The translations under genes were made by a program, and so were the position numbers. From NCBI GenBank assembly GCA_947493005.1, contig CANLOY010000004.1, forward strand, positions 186,001-250,000: a DNA stretch of 64,000 nucleotides, in the 5' to 3' direction. This DNA is from an uncultured Roseivirga sp. (GTDB lineage: Bacteria > Bacteroidota > Bacteroidia > Cytophagales > Cyclobacteriaceae). A model generated the notes under the pieces. It was not told the origin of the DNA, searched no databases, and was given only the letters and a program-made list of their open reading frames with translations. Below, one piece after another: positions 53,114 to 61,393 of the stretch; the stretch's first letter is position 1, and each line of letters opens with the position of its first letter.

Positions 53114-54001
53114 TTATTTAAACTGATTGGAAACAATTAGTTCTTTTGTTCCGTGTCCCCATGAGTAGAAACCTTCACCAGATTTTACTCCTAGATAACC
53201 CGCAGTTACCATATTGACTAATAGTGGGCATGGAGCGTACTTAGGGTTACCAAAGCCTTCATAAAGCACATTCATGATTGAAAGGCAAACATCAAGTCCA
53301 ATGAAGTCTGCTAGTTGTAACGGTCCCATAGGGTGAGCCATTCCAAGTTTCATCACGGTATCAATTTCTTCTACACCAGCAACACCTTCAAACAAAGAAA
53401 TGATAGCTTCGTTGATCATAGGCATAAGTATTCTATTGGCAATAAAACCAGGATAGTCATTTACCTCGGTTGGTACTTTACCTAACTTCTTAGAAGTTTC
53501 CATAATCAGGTTGGTCACTTCATCCGATGTGGCATAACCTCTGATAACTTCTACCAGTTTCATCACAGGCACAGGGTTCATAAAGTGCATACCAATCACT
53601 TTGTCTGGTCTTTTAGTAACAGCGCCAATTTTTGTGATAGGAATAGAGGATGTGTTGGAAGCTAAAATGCACGCTGGTTTGGTAAACTCTTCCAGATCTT
53701 GAAAAATCTTAAGCTTGATATCTACATTCTCGGTAGCTGCTTCTACAACAAGATCTGCAGCAGATACACCAGATTTTAGATCGGTGTGTGTACTGATGTT
53801 TGATAGGGTTGAGGTTTTGGTAGCCTCATCTATTTTCTCCTTAGCAAGCATTCTATCGAGGTTCTTCTCGATTGTTTTCATTGCTCTGTCTAATGCGTCT
53901 TGAGAGATGTCAATCAGGTTAACTTTAAAACCACTTTGTGCAAAAACGTGGGCAATGCCGTTACCCATAGTTCCTGAACCAATCACTGAAATTTGCTCCA
54001 T
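53114..54001 (-). CDS. hbd: 3-hydroxybutyryl-CoA dehydrogenase
   Basis: This 295-residue protein has the Rossmann motif VIGSGTMGNGIAHVFAQSG, the catalytic His in IGMHFMNPVPVMKLVEVI and the signature VNDYPGFIANRILMPMINEAI, as in PaaH/Hbd. It interconverts 3-hydroxybutyryl-CoA and acetoacetyl-CoA with NAD(P), in fatty acid or branched-chain degradation. No other beta-oxidation genes are adjacent. A good -10 box (TATATTTG on the minus strand) lies upstream and a terminator follows, so it is likely monocistronic. Confidence 0.95.
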   Translation of the reverse strand: MEQISVIGSGTMGNGIAHVFAQSGFKVNLIDISQDALDRAMKTIEKNLDRMLAKEKIDEATKTSTLSNISTHTDLKSGVSAADLVVEAATENVDIKLKIFQDLEEFTKPACILASNTSSIPITKIGAVTKRPDKVIGMHFMNPVPVMKLVEVIRGYATSDEVTNLIMETSKKLGKVPTEVNDYPGFIANRILMPMINEAIISLFEGVAGVEEIDTVMKLGMAHPMGPLQLADFIGLDVCLSIMNVLYEGFGNPKYAPCPLLVNMVTAGYLGVKSGEGFYSWGHGTKELIVSNQFK

Positions 54002-54026
54002 TTTAATTTTATAGTTTTACTTAACG

Positions 54027-54034
54027 CAAATATA
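54027..54034 (-). promoter_or_regulatory. -10 box for the hbd gene
   Basis: On the minus strand this reads TATATTTG, an exact match to TANNTTTG, 25 bases before the ATG at 54001. There is no TTG at the expected -33 spacing. Confidence 0.45.
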
Positions 54035-54085
54035 AAAGCAACATCTGCATTTATTGTTTAGATTCGGACTTATTGATTGAATTGT

Positions 54086-54751
54086 ATGGCAAAGCTTGAA
54101 ATTTGTGCTGCTTCAATAGAGTCTGCTCTGAATGCTCAGAATGGAGGCGCTGACCGAATTGAACTCTGTACTGAACTTTCCGTTGGTGGTGTTACTCCCA
54201 GCAAAGGAATGATCCAATTAGCTAAAGAGTTATTAGATATACCTGTTTATGTGCTTATACGGCCGAGGTCTGGGGACTTTCACTATTCAAAAATGGAGTT
54301 TGAAGTAATGAAAGAGGATATTGCCTTTTGTGCCGAAGCTGGGTGTGAGGGTGTTGTTATTGGCGCATTAACTGCCGATAGAAGGATAGATGAAGAAAAT
54401 ATCAATAGATTGATGCAACAGGCAGGTTTTATGGATGTTACTTTTCACAGGGCCTTTGATGAGGTGCAAAACCATTTTGAGGCACTGGATACTTTAAAAG
54501 AACTTGGTATTCAACGTGTATTAACTTCCGGTGGAGCACCAAATGCAATGCAAGGCTTCGATTTATTAGGGGAACTAGTAGAAGAAGCTGATGACGATAT
54601 ATTGATTATGCCAGGAGGTGGGGTGAGACCTGATAACATTGCAGCCTTACTTGAGCTTGGTGCAATGGAATATCACAGTTCGGCTATTATCAATGGGAGT
54701 ATTCATTCTGACTTAAGCGCTATTAAAGCGCTTGCTTCTCGGTTAGCTTAG
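54086..54751 (+). CDS. cutC: CutC-family protein
   Basis: I chose the ATG at 54086 (MAKLEICAASIESALNAQNGGADRIELC), the normal CutC start; a TTG three codons earlier is not needed. The TIM-barrel motifs IRPRSGDFHYSKMEFEVMKEDI, GALTADRRID, VTFHRAFDEV, VLTSGGAPNAM and IMPGGGVRPDNIAALLELGAMEYHSSA are all present. The family is annotated as copper homeostasis, though its enzymatic role is disputed. Its stop overlaps the convergent membrane protein gene by four bases (54748-54751). Confidence 0.92.
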   Translation: MAKLEICAASIESALNAQNGGADRIELCTELSVGGVTPSKGMIQLAKELLDIPVYVLIRPRSGDFHYSKMEFEVMKEDIAFCAEAGCEGVVIGALTADRRIDEENINRLMQQAGFMDVTFHRAFDEVQNHFEALDTLKELGIQRVLTSGGAPNAMQGFDLLGELVEEADDDILIMPGGGVRPDNIAALLELGAMEYHSSAIINGSIHSDLSAIKALASRLA

Positions 54752-55458
54752 TCAAGTTCTCCCCATAACTTCAATTCCTCATTGACCTGAATTAATAAAA
54801 GACTATCACTTGATTTATTGGACTGAGACATGTGCCTGAGCCCTTGATAACCTTCTATTAGCCTTCTGATTTTGTTTACTGTTACATTATCAAAAAGAAT
54901 ATTCCTGTTCTGAACTGTAGGGCCAGTATTAAAGTTAAGTTGATCTTCAATGTTGTGAAATTCACCCACATAGCGATTGATTTCTACTTTTCTATCAATT
55001 CTACTTTGGTTGTTTCTATAATGCATTTGTATTCTGGCCTTCAAAGTTCGACTCTGAATAAACGAGTAGAACTGACTGCTAAGTCTTTCATACTGAGGAG
55101 AAACGTATATCCACATGGTCAAACCTACAATTTCACCATTTTCAATTCTTGAAAGTAGAGTGTCAGCGTTTGCCCTACTTGGGGAGGTCATTAAAGAGTG
55201 AATAGAGTCTAGTCTATTGATTGTACCATTAATAAACCCTTTTCCAGAGCCTGGATCATAATCAGGATTAAGTTCGTAGGCTAACTTTCCCTGATTCTCC
55301 TCCAAGTCACTTTTGAAATCTTTTAAATGTCTTATGTATAGATTTTCTTGTGAACGTCCGTCACGAAGGTTGTCAAAATAGAAGGCACCCAAAACACTGA
55401 GAAATATCAAAAGGGCTTCTCCAATCCATCTCGTAATGGGTTTTTTGTCTCTTCTCAT
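54748..55458 (-). CDS. Single-pass membrane protein, DUF6090-like
   Basis: This 236-residue protein has one N-terminal transmembrane helix (about 11-29, WIGEALLIFLSVLGAFYFD), then a long helical region (ENLYIRHLKDFKSDLEENQGKL) and RIENGEIVGLTMWIYVSPQYERLSSQF. The helix followed by FYFDNLRDGRSQENLYIRHLK is typical of DUF6090-type proteins. Function unknown. It converges on cutC. Confidence 0.65.
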   Translation of the reverse strand: MRRDKKPITRWIGEALLIFLSVLGAFYFDNLRDGRSQENLYIRHLKDFKSDLEENQGKLAYELNPDYDPGSGKGFINGTINRLDSIHSLMTSPSRANADTLLSRIENGEIVGLTMWIYVSPQYERLSSQFYSFIQSRTLKARIQMHYRNNQSRIDRKVEINRYVGEFHNIEDQLNFNTGPTVQNRNILFDNVTVNKIRRLIEGYQGLRHMSQSNKSSDSLLLIQVNEELKLWGELD

Positions 55459-55481
55459 ACTGAAATCTACTAAACTTCGGC

Positions 55482-56588
55482 TTATTTTAATATCAAATCA
55501 AGAAGTATAGGCAAGTGGTCGCTGTAACCACCAATGTATTTAGGACCTCGATAAGTCCTCAGAGGGCGTGTGTCACCGGTTGCTCCTTCAGTGATTAGAA
55601 ATGGCATGTCGAAGATTTGAGCTGTATTTCTATATATAGTTGTTTTCGAAGTTTTGATCATTAAACTGCCACTAACGATAAACTGATCCAGAATACCCCA
55701 TTTATTTTCAAAACTATGTGTGCCTGTAAGGTATCTGACATCGTACATCAGATTGTAAAGGTCTTTAGTACCTAAATCTGATACACTTGTTTTCACACCA
55801 AGTCCAGTGGTCATACTTTCTTCTTCGGGCTCATCATTAAAATCCCCGGTGACAATGATGGCAGCATTTTGATTGATCCTCAATAAGGAGTCCACTTTTT
55901 GTCTGACGAATTTTGCTGCATAATATCTCTTGGGCTGCGTCTCAAATTCACCCCCAAACTTGGATGGCCAGTGATTTACAAAGAAATGCAATGTGTCCTG
56001 ATTTGGTAATTTTCCAATTACATGCAAAATGTCTCGAGTGCGGCTCGTAGTATCAAATGGGAATCTTAGTTGATAGTACTGATAATCCAGCAGCTCAAAC
56101 TTGTCGGGTCTATATAAAGCTGCTACATCAATACCTCTTCGGTCTTTAGAGTCTTGATGAATAATTTCATAGCCAGCAGGTTTAAGAGAGGTAAATCCAG
56201 TCAAACTATTGAGCACATATCTGTTTTCAACTTCACATAGCCCAATGAGTGCTGGCGGTTCCCAACCGCCTGTGGCAATAATTGTTTTAGCCAGGTTTCC
56301 CTGCTTTCGGAGGTATCGTTCTTTATTCCAGAACCGACCTCTATTGGGTAGAAACTCTTCATCAAGAGTTGTTGAGTCATCGAAGTAATCAAAAAGGTTT
56401 TCCACATTATAGAAAACCACTCTAAACCTTTCATTACCTCTATAACTATCTTCAAATGTTTCAGAAGCCAGATAAAGCTTCTTTTTTTGAGCGACAACCT
56501 GATTAAAGGAAGTACAGATAAGCGGTATGATCAGTAGATAGTATAAGGGAATATCCAAATATGGTAATAGGGAGACTTTTTTAATCAT
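55482..56588 (-). CDS. Exported endonuclease/exonuclease/phosphatase (EEP) family protein
   Basis: From the ATG at 56588 (MIKKVSLLPYLDIPLYYLLIIPLICTSF) the 368-residue protein has a signal peptide. A start 15 codons upstream would give a less plausible leader. EEP motifs: FRVVFYNVENLFDYFDD (metal Asn/Glu), GLCEVENRYVLN, DRRGIDVAALYRPDK, HWPSKFGGE, IIVTGDFNDEPEEE and the catalytic GYSDHLPILLDL. It may cleave nucleic acid or phosphoesters in the periplasm. It is divergent from the CvfB gene with only 49 bases between starts. Confidence 0.88.
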   Translation of the reverse strand: MIKKVSLLPYLDIPLYYLLIIPLICTSFNQVVAQKKKLYLASETFEDSYRGNERFRVVFYNVENLFDYFDDSTTLDEEFLPNRGRFWNKERYLRKQGNLAKTIIATGGWEPPALIGLCEVENRYVLNSLTGFTSLKPAGYEIIHQDSKDRRGIDVAALYRPDKFELLDYQYYQLRFPFDTTSRTRDILHVIGKLPNQDTLHFFVNHWPSKFGGEFETQPKRYYAAKFVRQKVDSLLRINQNAAIIVTGDFNDEPEEESMTTGLGVKTSVSDLGTKDLYNLMYDVRYLTGTHSFENKWGILDQFIVSGSLMIKTSKTTIYRNTAQIFDMPFLITEGATGDTRPLRTYRGPKYIGGYSDHLPILLDLILK

Positions 56589-56595
56589 ACCTTTG
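56588..56595 (+). promoter_or_regulatory. -10 box of the CvfB gene
   Basis: TACCTTTG matches TANNTTTG exactly, 42 bases before the ATG at 56638. It overlaps the start codon of the divergent EEP gene. A purine-rich GGAGGG precedes the CvfB start by about 12 bases, a rare Shine-Dalgarno-like site in this window. Confidence 0.4.
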
Positions 56596-56637
56596 TGTGC
56601 GTTGAGTTTGAAAATACAAATTGGAGGGAACATTTAG

Positions 56638-57498
56638 ATGATTGAGATAGGAAAAATTCAGAAGTTGAAAATTGGCAGAGCAGTTGACTTCGGTTGCTAT
56701 CTGAATGATGGAGAGCATCTGGAAGATGAAGTGTTGATTCCTGGTAAATACTTACCTGAAGATTTTGAAGTAGGGGATGAAATAGAAGTATTTGTTTATA
56801 CTGATCACAGAAGCCGACCAGTTGCTGTTACCAGAATGCCGAAAGGCCAAATAGGAGATATTGTAGGCTTAAAGGTGAAACAGGTAACAAACTTCGGTGC
56901 CTTTCTGGATATTGATTTGGAAAAAGATTTGTTCGTTCCTAACAAGGAGCAAGCTGTTGATATGATAGAAGGAAGGTCATATCTGGTTAAACTTGTTATG
57001 GATCACAAAACAAATAGAATGATTGGTTCCAGCAAAATCTCAGCTTTCCTCAGTCAGGATTGTGTAGAGTTTGAGGTTGGAGAAGAAGTGAACGTGCATA
57101 TATGGCAGAGAACAGACCTTGGCTACAAGGTAGTAATCAATGGAGCATTTCAAGGTTTGATTTATAGCAACGAGATATTTGAGCAAGTTACCATAGGAGA
57201 TTCACGAAAAGCTTATGTGAAAAAGGTTCGTGAAGATGGGAAAGTAGACCTGTCTCTTCAGAAGCAAGGATATGATGCTGTGAAAGACATGAGCGCTCAG
57301 GTTTTAGACAAGGTGATTGAGAATGGCGGAGTGCTTGATGTAGGAGATAAAAGCTCACCTGAAGAAATAAAGGATGAATTTGGTATGAGTAAAAAGAACT
57401 TTAAGAAAATCCTTGGAGGACTGTACAAAGCAGGGGAGATAGAAATTTTCGATTATCAGATAAAGCTTAAAAAAGCGGAAGGTCAGCCTGAGGAGTAG
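56638..57498 (+). CDS. CvfB-family S1-like RNA-binding protein
   Basis: This 286-residue protein starts MIEIGKIQKLKIGRAVDFGCYLND. It has three S1-like OB folds in series: DFGCYLNDGEHLEDEVLIPGKYLPEDF; IGDIVGLKVKQVTNFGAFLDIDLEKDLFVPN; and VNVHIWQRTDLGYKVVINGAFQGLIYSNEIF. A C-terminal winged helix follows (SPEEIKDEFGMSKKNFKKILGGLYKAGEIEI). CvfB-type proteins bind RNA and affect virulence or translation in Gram-positive bacteria. The role here is not known. Confidence 0.9.
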   Translation: MIEIGKIQKLKIGRAVDFGCYLNDGEHLEDEVLIPGKYLPEDFEVGDEIEVFVYTDHRSRPVAVTRMPKGQIGDIVGLKVKQVTNFGAFLDIDLEKDLFVPNKEQAVDMIEGRSYLVKLVMDHKTNRMIGSSKISAFLSQDCVEFEVGEEVNVHIWQRTDLGYKVVINGAFQGLIYSNEIFEQVTIGDSRKAYVKKVREDGKVDLSLQKQGYDAVKDMSAQVLDKVIENGGVLDVGDKSSPEEIKDEFGMSKKNFKKILGGLYKAGEIEIFDYQIKLKKAEGQPEE

Positions 57499-57565
57499 CC
57501 AACCTTCAACTAAACTACCTATAAAACTAAAACTAACCTAAGCTAATTTTAATCTTTACTGACTC

Positions 57566-57687
57566 ATCATTTTAACTATTAAAATGATTGCACAAAAGCC
57601 AATAAAACAATCAGCTTAATTAATCTGATTGGTTCTGAAGTTATGTATTTTTTTCGATTTGAGAAATAATATTTTAGAAAAATCGAA
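57566..57687. other. Three inverted repeats in an AT-rich gap
   Basis: The gap 57499-57755 has no gene. It holds ATCATTTTA-ACTAT-TAAAATGAT (57566-57588), CAATCAG...CTGATTG (57608-57631) and TTCGATTT...AAATCGAA (57653-57687). None is followed by a clear T run, so they may be weak bidirectional terminators or protein-binding palindromes. Confidence 0.4.
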
Positions 57688-57755
57688 GTGTTAAAAATTT
57701 TATGGTGATTTGAGGTGGTTTTGCCTTATTTTGTACTAAAAGATTAGTTGGTTAG

Positions 57756-58124
57756 CTATTTGATATTCACTTCGTTAGCAATACCCAGTGAAGTGAACCT
57801 TACTTCCAGTATTCTGGGTGATTCTACAGGGTTTTCGCATGTAGGTGCTCCATCGATATAATACACGTAGTAAGTTTGACTTCGCTTAAATAGCTCTTGT
57901 TCTTCAGGCTGTCCTAACGCTTTAATAATTGACTTTTGATACAAGCCAAGAAGCTTAGGTTTTACCTCAATAAGTTGATCGATGATCTCTGCTCTTTTTC
58001 CTGAACAACCCTTGAGGTCAGATTTCCAAATTTCAGAATCGAAGCTCCCTAGATCCAAGCGCTTTGTACATGCAGATGTAGTGATCAAACAAATCATTAG
58101 GAAGTAAGCAAAGCTTCTTTTCAT
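57756..58124 (-). CDS. Small lipoprotein in the AGMO-like operon
   Basis: This 122-residue protein has a lipoprotein signal (MKRSFAYFLMICLITTSAC, Cys19). The mature part starts TKRLDLGSFDSEIWKSDLKGCSGKRAEI and continues IKALGQPEEQELFKRSQTYYVYYIDGAPTCENP. The second and third Cys may form a disulfide. No family is recognised. It begins 10 bases after the second AGMO-like gene ends and is probably in the same operon. Confidence 0.65.
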   Translation of the reverse strand: MKRSFAYFLMICLITTSACTKRLDLGSFDSEIWKSDLKGCSGKRAEIIDQLIEVKPKLLGLYQKSIIKALGQPEEQELFKRSQTYYVYYIDGAPTCENPVESPRILEVRFTSLGIANEVNIK

Positions 58125-58134
58125 TTCATTTCTG

Positions 58135-59367
58135 TTAAGCTGGCTGCGAAGTTATTGAGCGAGCTTTCACTAACCAAAATATTGAGCCTAAGATGTAAAT
58201 ACCAGAAACAATTATTAACAGCGGAGTTAATTCGAAACCTACAAAGAAATAAAGCAGACATATTGGGATGGCTACCACTCTAATTAGTTCTAGTGGTATA
58301 GCCCAGGATCTGTTTTCGAATAAACTTCCAAAGCTTACTGTTGATATGATTATCAAAAAGGCCAACACCACTTTCTCTATTAAGTCTTTATCAAAGCGTT
58401 CCATATTGAAAAGGAAAAACGCTGTTCCCGCCAGGAGTAAAACATATTGAACAAATACATAGATATTAACAGCTCGAATGGTATGAATATCATACTTTTT
58501 GTAAGTAGAAGGGTCTATATCAAATGGTGCTCTATACCCACCCATTGAATCTGGCAGCCAGCCAGGCTTTTTGAATATGTATTTTAGTTTATCAGATAGT
58601 TTGGGGATGCTTCGAATGTCCTTAATCATATCTGAATAGTGAGATAGGTTTGCCCAAACAGGGTTCCAACTCTCCAGGTTTTTGGTAATTCCATAAACAG
58701 GACGCTCTTCCTCTGCTTTGAATGTTCCAAATAGCTTATCCCAGACAATGAATGTACCCGCATGGTTTTTATCGATGTATTTGGGGTTACGTGCATGATG
58801 TACTCTGTGATGGGAAGGAGTGTTGAATATGGCTTCAAACCATTTAGGAAGCCTGTCAATGGACTCTGTATGAATCCAGAATTGGTACAGTAAATTAAAG
58901 CCAGAAACAGACAAAAGAATTAAAGGGTCAATCCCAGCTAAAGCCATTGGAGTATAGAAAACAAATGTCCATATAGTCTGTGTTGAGCTTTGTCTAAGCG
59001 CTACTGAAAGGTTGTATTCTTCACTTTGATGATGTACACTGTGCCCTCCCCAAAACAAATTGACCTGATGACTCATACGGTGAGCCCAATAGTAGAAAAA
59101 ATCATAAGCAATAAATGCTAGTGCCCATGTTACAGCGCTGTTCTCTATTGAAGCAAACCTAAACTGATCATACAAATAAGTGTAAAACCCAATACTAAGC
59201 ACTTTGATAAAAGCACCAGAGACTTGAGAGGTTACACCACAATTGATATTCGTTATTGCATCATTAAGCCGATATGACTTTGTAGCCTTGATGCGGTGGA
59301 CTATTAGTTCTATACCTATTAGCAAGAAATAGACGGGTATAGCAATAACAGTAGGATCCAGATTCAT
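58135..59367 (-). CDS. Fatty acid hydroxylase-fold membrane enzyme, AGMO (TMEM195)-like, copy 2
   Basis: This 410-residue protein begins MNLDPTVIAIPVYFLLIGIELIVHRIKATKSY. The diiron His boxes are FFYYWAHRMSHQVNLFWGGHSVHHQSEEYNL and FNTPSHHRVHHARNPKYIDKNHAG. The C-terminal third adds about four more membrane helices. The layout, including the WDKLFGTF segment after the last box, resembles animal alkylglycerol monooxygenase, a tetrahydrobiopterin-dependent enzyme that cleaves ether lipids, more than short sterol desaturases. That resemblance is from memory of the family. It is a tandem paralogue of the gene at 59405. Confidence 0.82.
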   Translation of the reverse strand: MNLDPTVIAIPVYFLLIGIELIVHRIKATKSYRLNDAITNINCGVTSQVSGAFIKVLSIGFYTYLYDQFRFASIENSAVTWALAFIAYDFFYYWAHRMSHQVNLFWGGHSVHHQSEEYNLSVALRQSSTQTIWTFVFYTPMALAGIDPLILLSVSGFNLLYQFWIHTESIDRLPKWFEAIFNTPSHHRVHHARNPKYIDKNHAGTFIVWDKLFGTFKAEEERPVYGITKNLESWNPVWANLSHYSDMIKDIRSIPKLSDKLKYIFKKPGWLPDSMGGYRAPFDIDPSTYKKYDIHTIRAVNIYVFVQYVLLLAGTAFFLFNMERFDKDLIEKVVLAFLIIISTVSFGSLFENRSWAIPLELIRVVAIPICLLYFFVGFELTPLLIIVSGIYILGSIFWLVKARSITSQPA

Positions 59368-59404
59368 TCTACTAACATAGCCAAAAAGACAAAGATTTTA
59401 AACC

Positions 59405-60625
59405 TCAGACCATTGATAGCTTTTTTCTGGTAGTGATAAACCAAAGCAGAGAGATAGCACAATAGCCAATAGCAATAATTAATAAGAATAGGTTTGAATC
59501 AAAACCTGAGAAGATGAAGAGGAGTGCCAGTGTAAAAAAGAGTATTCTCAGATATTCTACAGGTCGACTCCACTTTCGGTTTTCAAAAAGTAGCCCAAAT
59601 GATGAGACAGAGAATATGATCAAAATGGACGATACAATGAGTTGAGCATTGTCCATATTCGATTTATGATAGAGAAACAATAGGGTTGATGTCATCACAA
59701 TCAAAAATTGAACAATTACATAAACGTTCAACCTTAAAGAAGTCATGATATCAAATTTCTTGTAAGACTGATCAATTTGTGGAGCAGCTTGATAGCCCCC
59801 CATATAATCAGGTCTCCAGCCTGGCTTTTTAACTAGCAGTTTTATTTTGTCTTTAAAGACAGGGATTTGCTTGAATTCTTTATAAATCTCAAAGTAGTGA
59901 GCAAAATTGGCCCAAACCGGGTTCCAACTCTGCAATGGCTTTGTAATACCATAATGAGGCTTTTCATCTTCTGAAGCAAAAGTGCCAAACAGTTTATCCC
60001 AAATAATTAAAGTACCCGCATGGTTCTTGTCAATATACTTGGGGTTTCTTGCATGATGAACCCGATGGTGTGAAGGAGTGTTGAATACAGCTTCAAACCA
60101 TTTGGGCATTTTTTTGATCGATTCAGTATGAATCCAGAATTGATAAACCAGATTGATTCCTTGAGCAACAATAAAAACAACAGGATCGATTCCTGCAATT
60201 GCCAGAGGCAAGTAGAACAAGAATGTCCATAGAATCTGAGTTGAACTTTGTCTTAGAGCAACCGTGAGATTATACTCTTCGCTTTGATGGTGTACACTGT
60301 GTCCACCCCAGAAAAGGTTGATTTCATGGCTAAGACGATGAGCCCAATAATACATGAAATCGAAGAAAACAAAGGCCAGAGGAAAAGCCCACCATACTAT
60401 TGGGATTTCAAAAATTCCAAGTTTAGCTTCTATAGCTGTATAAGCACTAAAAAGAATAACCAAGATGAAAGCCCCTGTAATTTGAGATACCACACCACAG
60501 TTAATGTTGGTCATGGCGTCTTTTAGCCGGTAAGATTTTGTTGCCTGGACTCTGTGTATGATAAATTCAATACCGATCAAAAGAAAGTAAACCGGTATGG
60601 CAATTACGGAAGGGTTTATATTCAT
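59405..60625 (-). CDS. Fatty acid hydroxylase-fold membrane enzyme, AGMO (TMEM195)-like, copy 1
   Basis: This 406-residue protein is very similar to the next copy (MNINPSVIAIPVYFLLIGIEFIIHRVQATKSYRLKDAMTNINCG). It carries the same boxes: MYYWAHRLSHEINLFWGGHSVHHQSEEYNL, FNTPSHHRVHHARNPKYIDKNHAG and IIWDKLFGTF. All diiron His ligands appear intact. It is the promoter-proximal member of an operon with copy 2 (gap 37 bases) and a small lipoprotein. It is divergent from the membrane protein at 60764. An inverted-repeat operator (60719-60745) lies between them. Confidence 0.82.
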   Translation of the reverse strand: MNINPSVIAIPVYFLLIGIEFIIHRVQATKSYRLKDAMTNINCGVVSQITGAFILVILFSAYTAIEAKLGIFEIPIVWWAFPLAFVFFDFMYYWAHRLSHEINLFWGGHSVHHQSEEYNLTVALRQSSTQILWTFLFYLPLAIAGIDPVVFIVAQGINLVYQFWIHTESIKKMPKWFEAVFNTPSHHRVHHARNPKYIDKNHAGTLIIWDKLFGTFASEDEKPHYGITKPLQSWNPVWANFAHYFEIYKEFKQIPVFKDKIKLLVKKPGWRPDYMGGYQAAPQIDQSYKKFDIMTSLRLNVYVIVQFLIVMTSTLLFLYHKSNMDNAQLIVSSILIIFSVSSFGLLFENRKWSRPVEYLRILFFTLALLFIFSGFDSNLFLLIIAIGYCAISLLWFITTRKKLSMV

Positions 60626-60718
60626 CTATTTTGGGTTTCGACTAAAATCAAAAGTCTTGAGAACTTCACGATTTTTGATCCCTCTAAAATACGCACTATA
60701 TATTTCACTATGTTCATT

Positions 60719-60754
60719 TCAATTGAACGAAATCCGTTCAATTGACTATCTTCG
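60719..60754 (+). promoter_or_regulatory. Promoter with an 11-bp-arm inverted-repeat operator
   Basis: TCAATTGAACG-AAATC-CGTTCAATTGA (60719-60745) is a perfect inverted repeat. A promoter overlaps it: TTG at 60723-60725, 21 bases, then TATCTTCG at 60747-60754. This is the layout of a repressor site blocking RNA polymerase. The ATG of the rightward membrane gene is 10 bases further (60764), or 60773 for the shorter start. The leftward AGMO-like gene starts 93 bases away on the other side. Confidence 0.55.
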
Positions 60755-60763
60755 CGCTTTGAA

Positions 60764-61243
60764 ATGACTACCATGGATAAGTTTATCGGCTTTTTTAGAA
60801 ATGTAAGCATCCTCCTTTTTACTGGGACACTGATTTGGTCCTATGCTTTTATGGCTGGTCAGGTGAACTATAGGTTCGACCCTGCAGGTGATGCATTGGG
60901 TACAGCAAGTAAGGACACTTACTTTTTTGGAGCCATAGCTATTTTCCTTGTTACCAATGTAATCTGTTATTGGTTTATTAAAACACTCAAAAGGATAAAG
61001 ACATCTGAAGAAGGAACAGGTATCCGAAACAAATCACTGAAGAAAGATCTCATTTTATGGATAAAAGGTTTTGCTGGTGTTTTGAACTTGTTTTTTAGTT
61101 TGATTCTGGTTTTTCTGGGGTTAATGAATATGTCGGCCGATTATAACATCAAGACCATTGGCTTCTATGTTTACCTTGGTCCTCTACTAATTTTACTCTG
61201 GTTTTTCTATCTGGCAGTTATTCTGGGCAAGCGCAGAAACTAA
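60764..61243 (+). CDS. Four-helix membrane protein of unknown function
   Basis: The 159-residue protein starts at 60764, or at 60773 if the second ATG is used. It has four predicted transmembrane helices: VSILLFTGTLIWSYAFMAG, YFFGAIAIFLVTNVICYWFI, FAGVLNLFFSLILVFLGLM and IGFYVYLGPLLILLWFFYLAVI. A short loop has YRFDPAGDALGTASKDTY. No family is recognised. It is divergent from the AGMO-like pair and shares the operator region, so a functional link with those lipid enzymes is possible but unproven. Confidence 0.65.
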   Translation: MTTMDKFIGFFRNVSILLFTGTLIWSYAFMAGQVNYRFDPAGDALGTASKDTYFFGAIAIFLVTNVICYWFIKTLKRIKTSEEGTGIRNKSLKKDLILWIKGFAGVLNLFFSLILVFLGLMNMSADYNIKTIGFYVYLGPLLILLWFFYLAVILGKRRN

Positions 61244-61342
61244 TTAAGTTTCTCATTATCAGAGTGTGAAGCGCACTTAATTCCTAACCTTTCAAATCAG
61301 GCGTGCATTTTTAGATTTTTAATTCTAAATTCCGCTTTCAAT

Positions 61343-61378
61343 TTGTGCAAATGAGCACAAGTTATCCGCTAACCTTTG
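61343..61378 (+). promoter_or_regulatory. Candidate promoter of the parE-parC operon
   Basis: An inverted repeat, TTGTGC-AAATGA-GCACAA (61343-61360), is followed by AACCTTTG (61371-61378), one mismatch from TANNTTTG. The TTTG at 61342 is slightly too far upstream (25 bases) for the usual -33 spacing. Confidence 0.35.
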
Positions 61379-61393
61379 TAGTAGAAATTTTTA

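Noticed and set aside
56589-56633. Upstream start of the EEP gene, 15 codons earlier
   Set aside because: It would run through the shared promoter region and spoil the signal peptide; the ATG at 56588 is better.
61309-61330. TTTAGA...TCTAAA inverted repeat before parE, resembling the metal-repressor site
   Set aside because: The spacer is much longer than the two bases in the real operators, so it is probably chance in AT-rich DNA.
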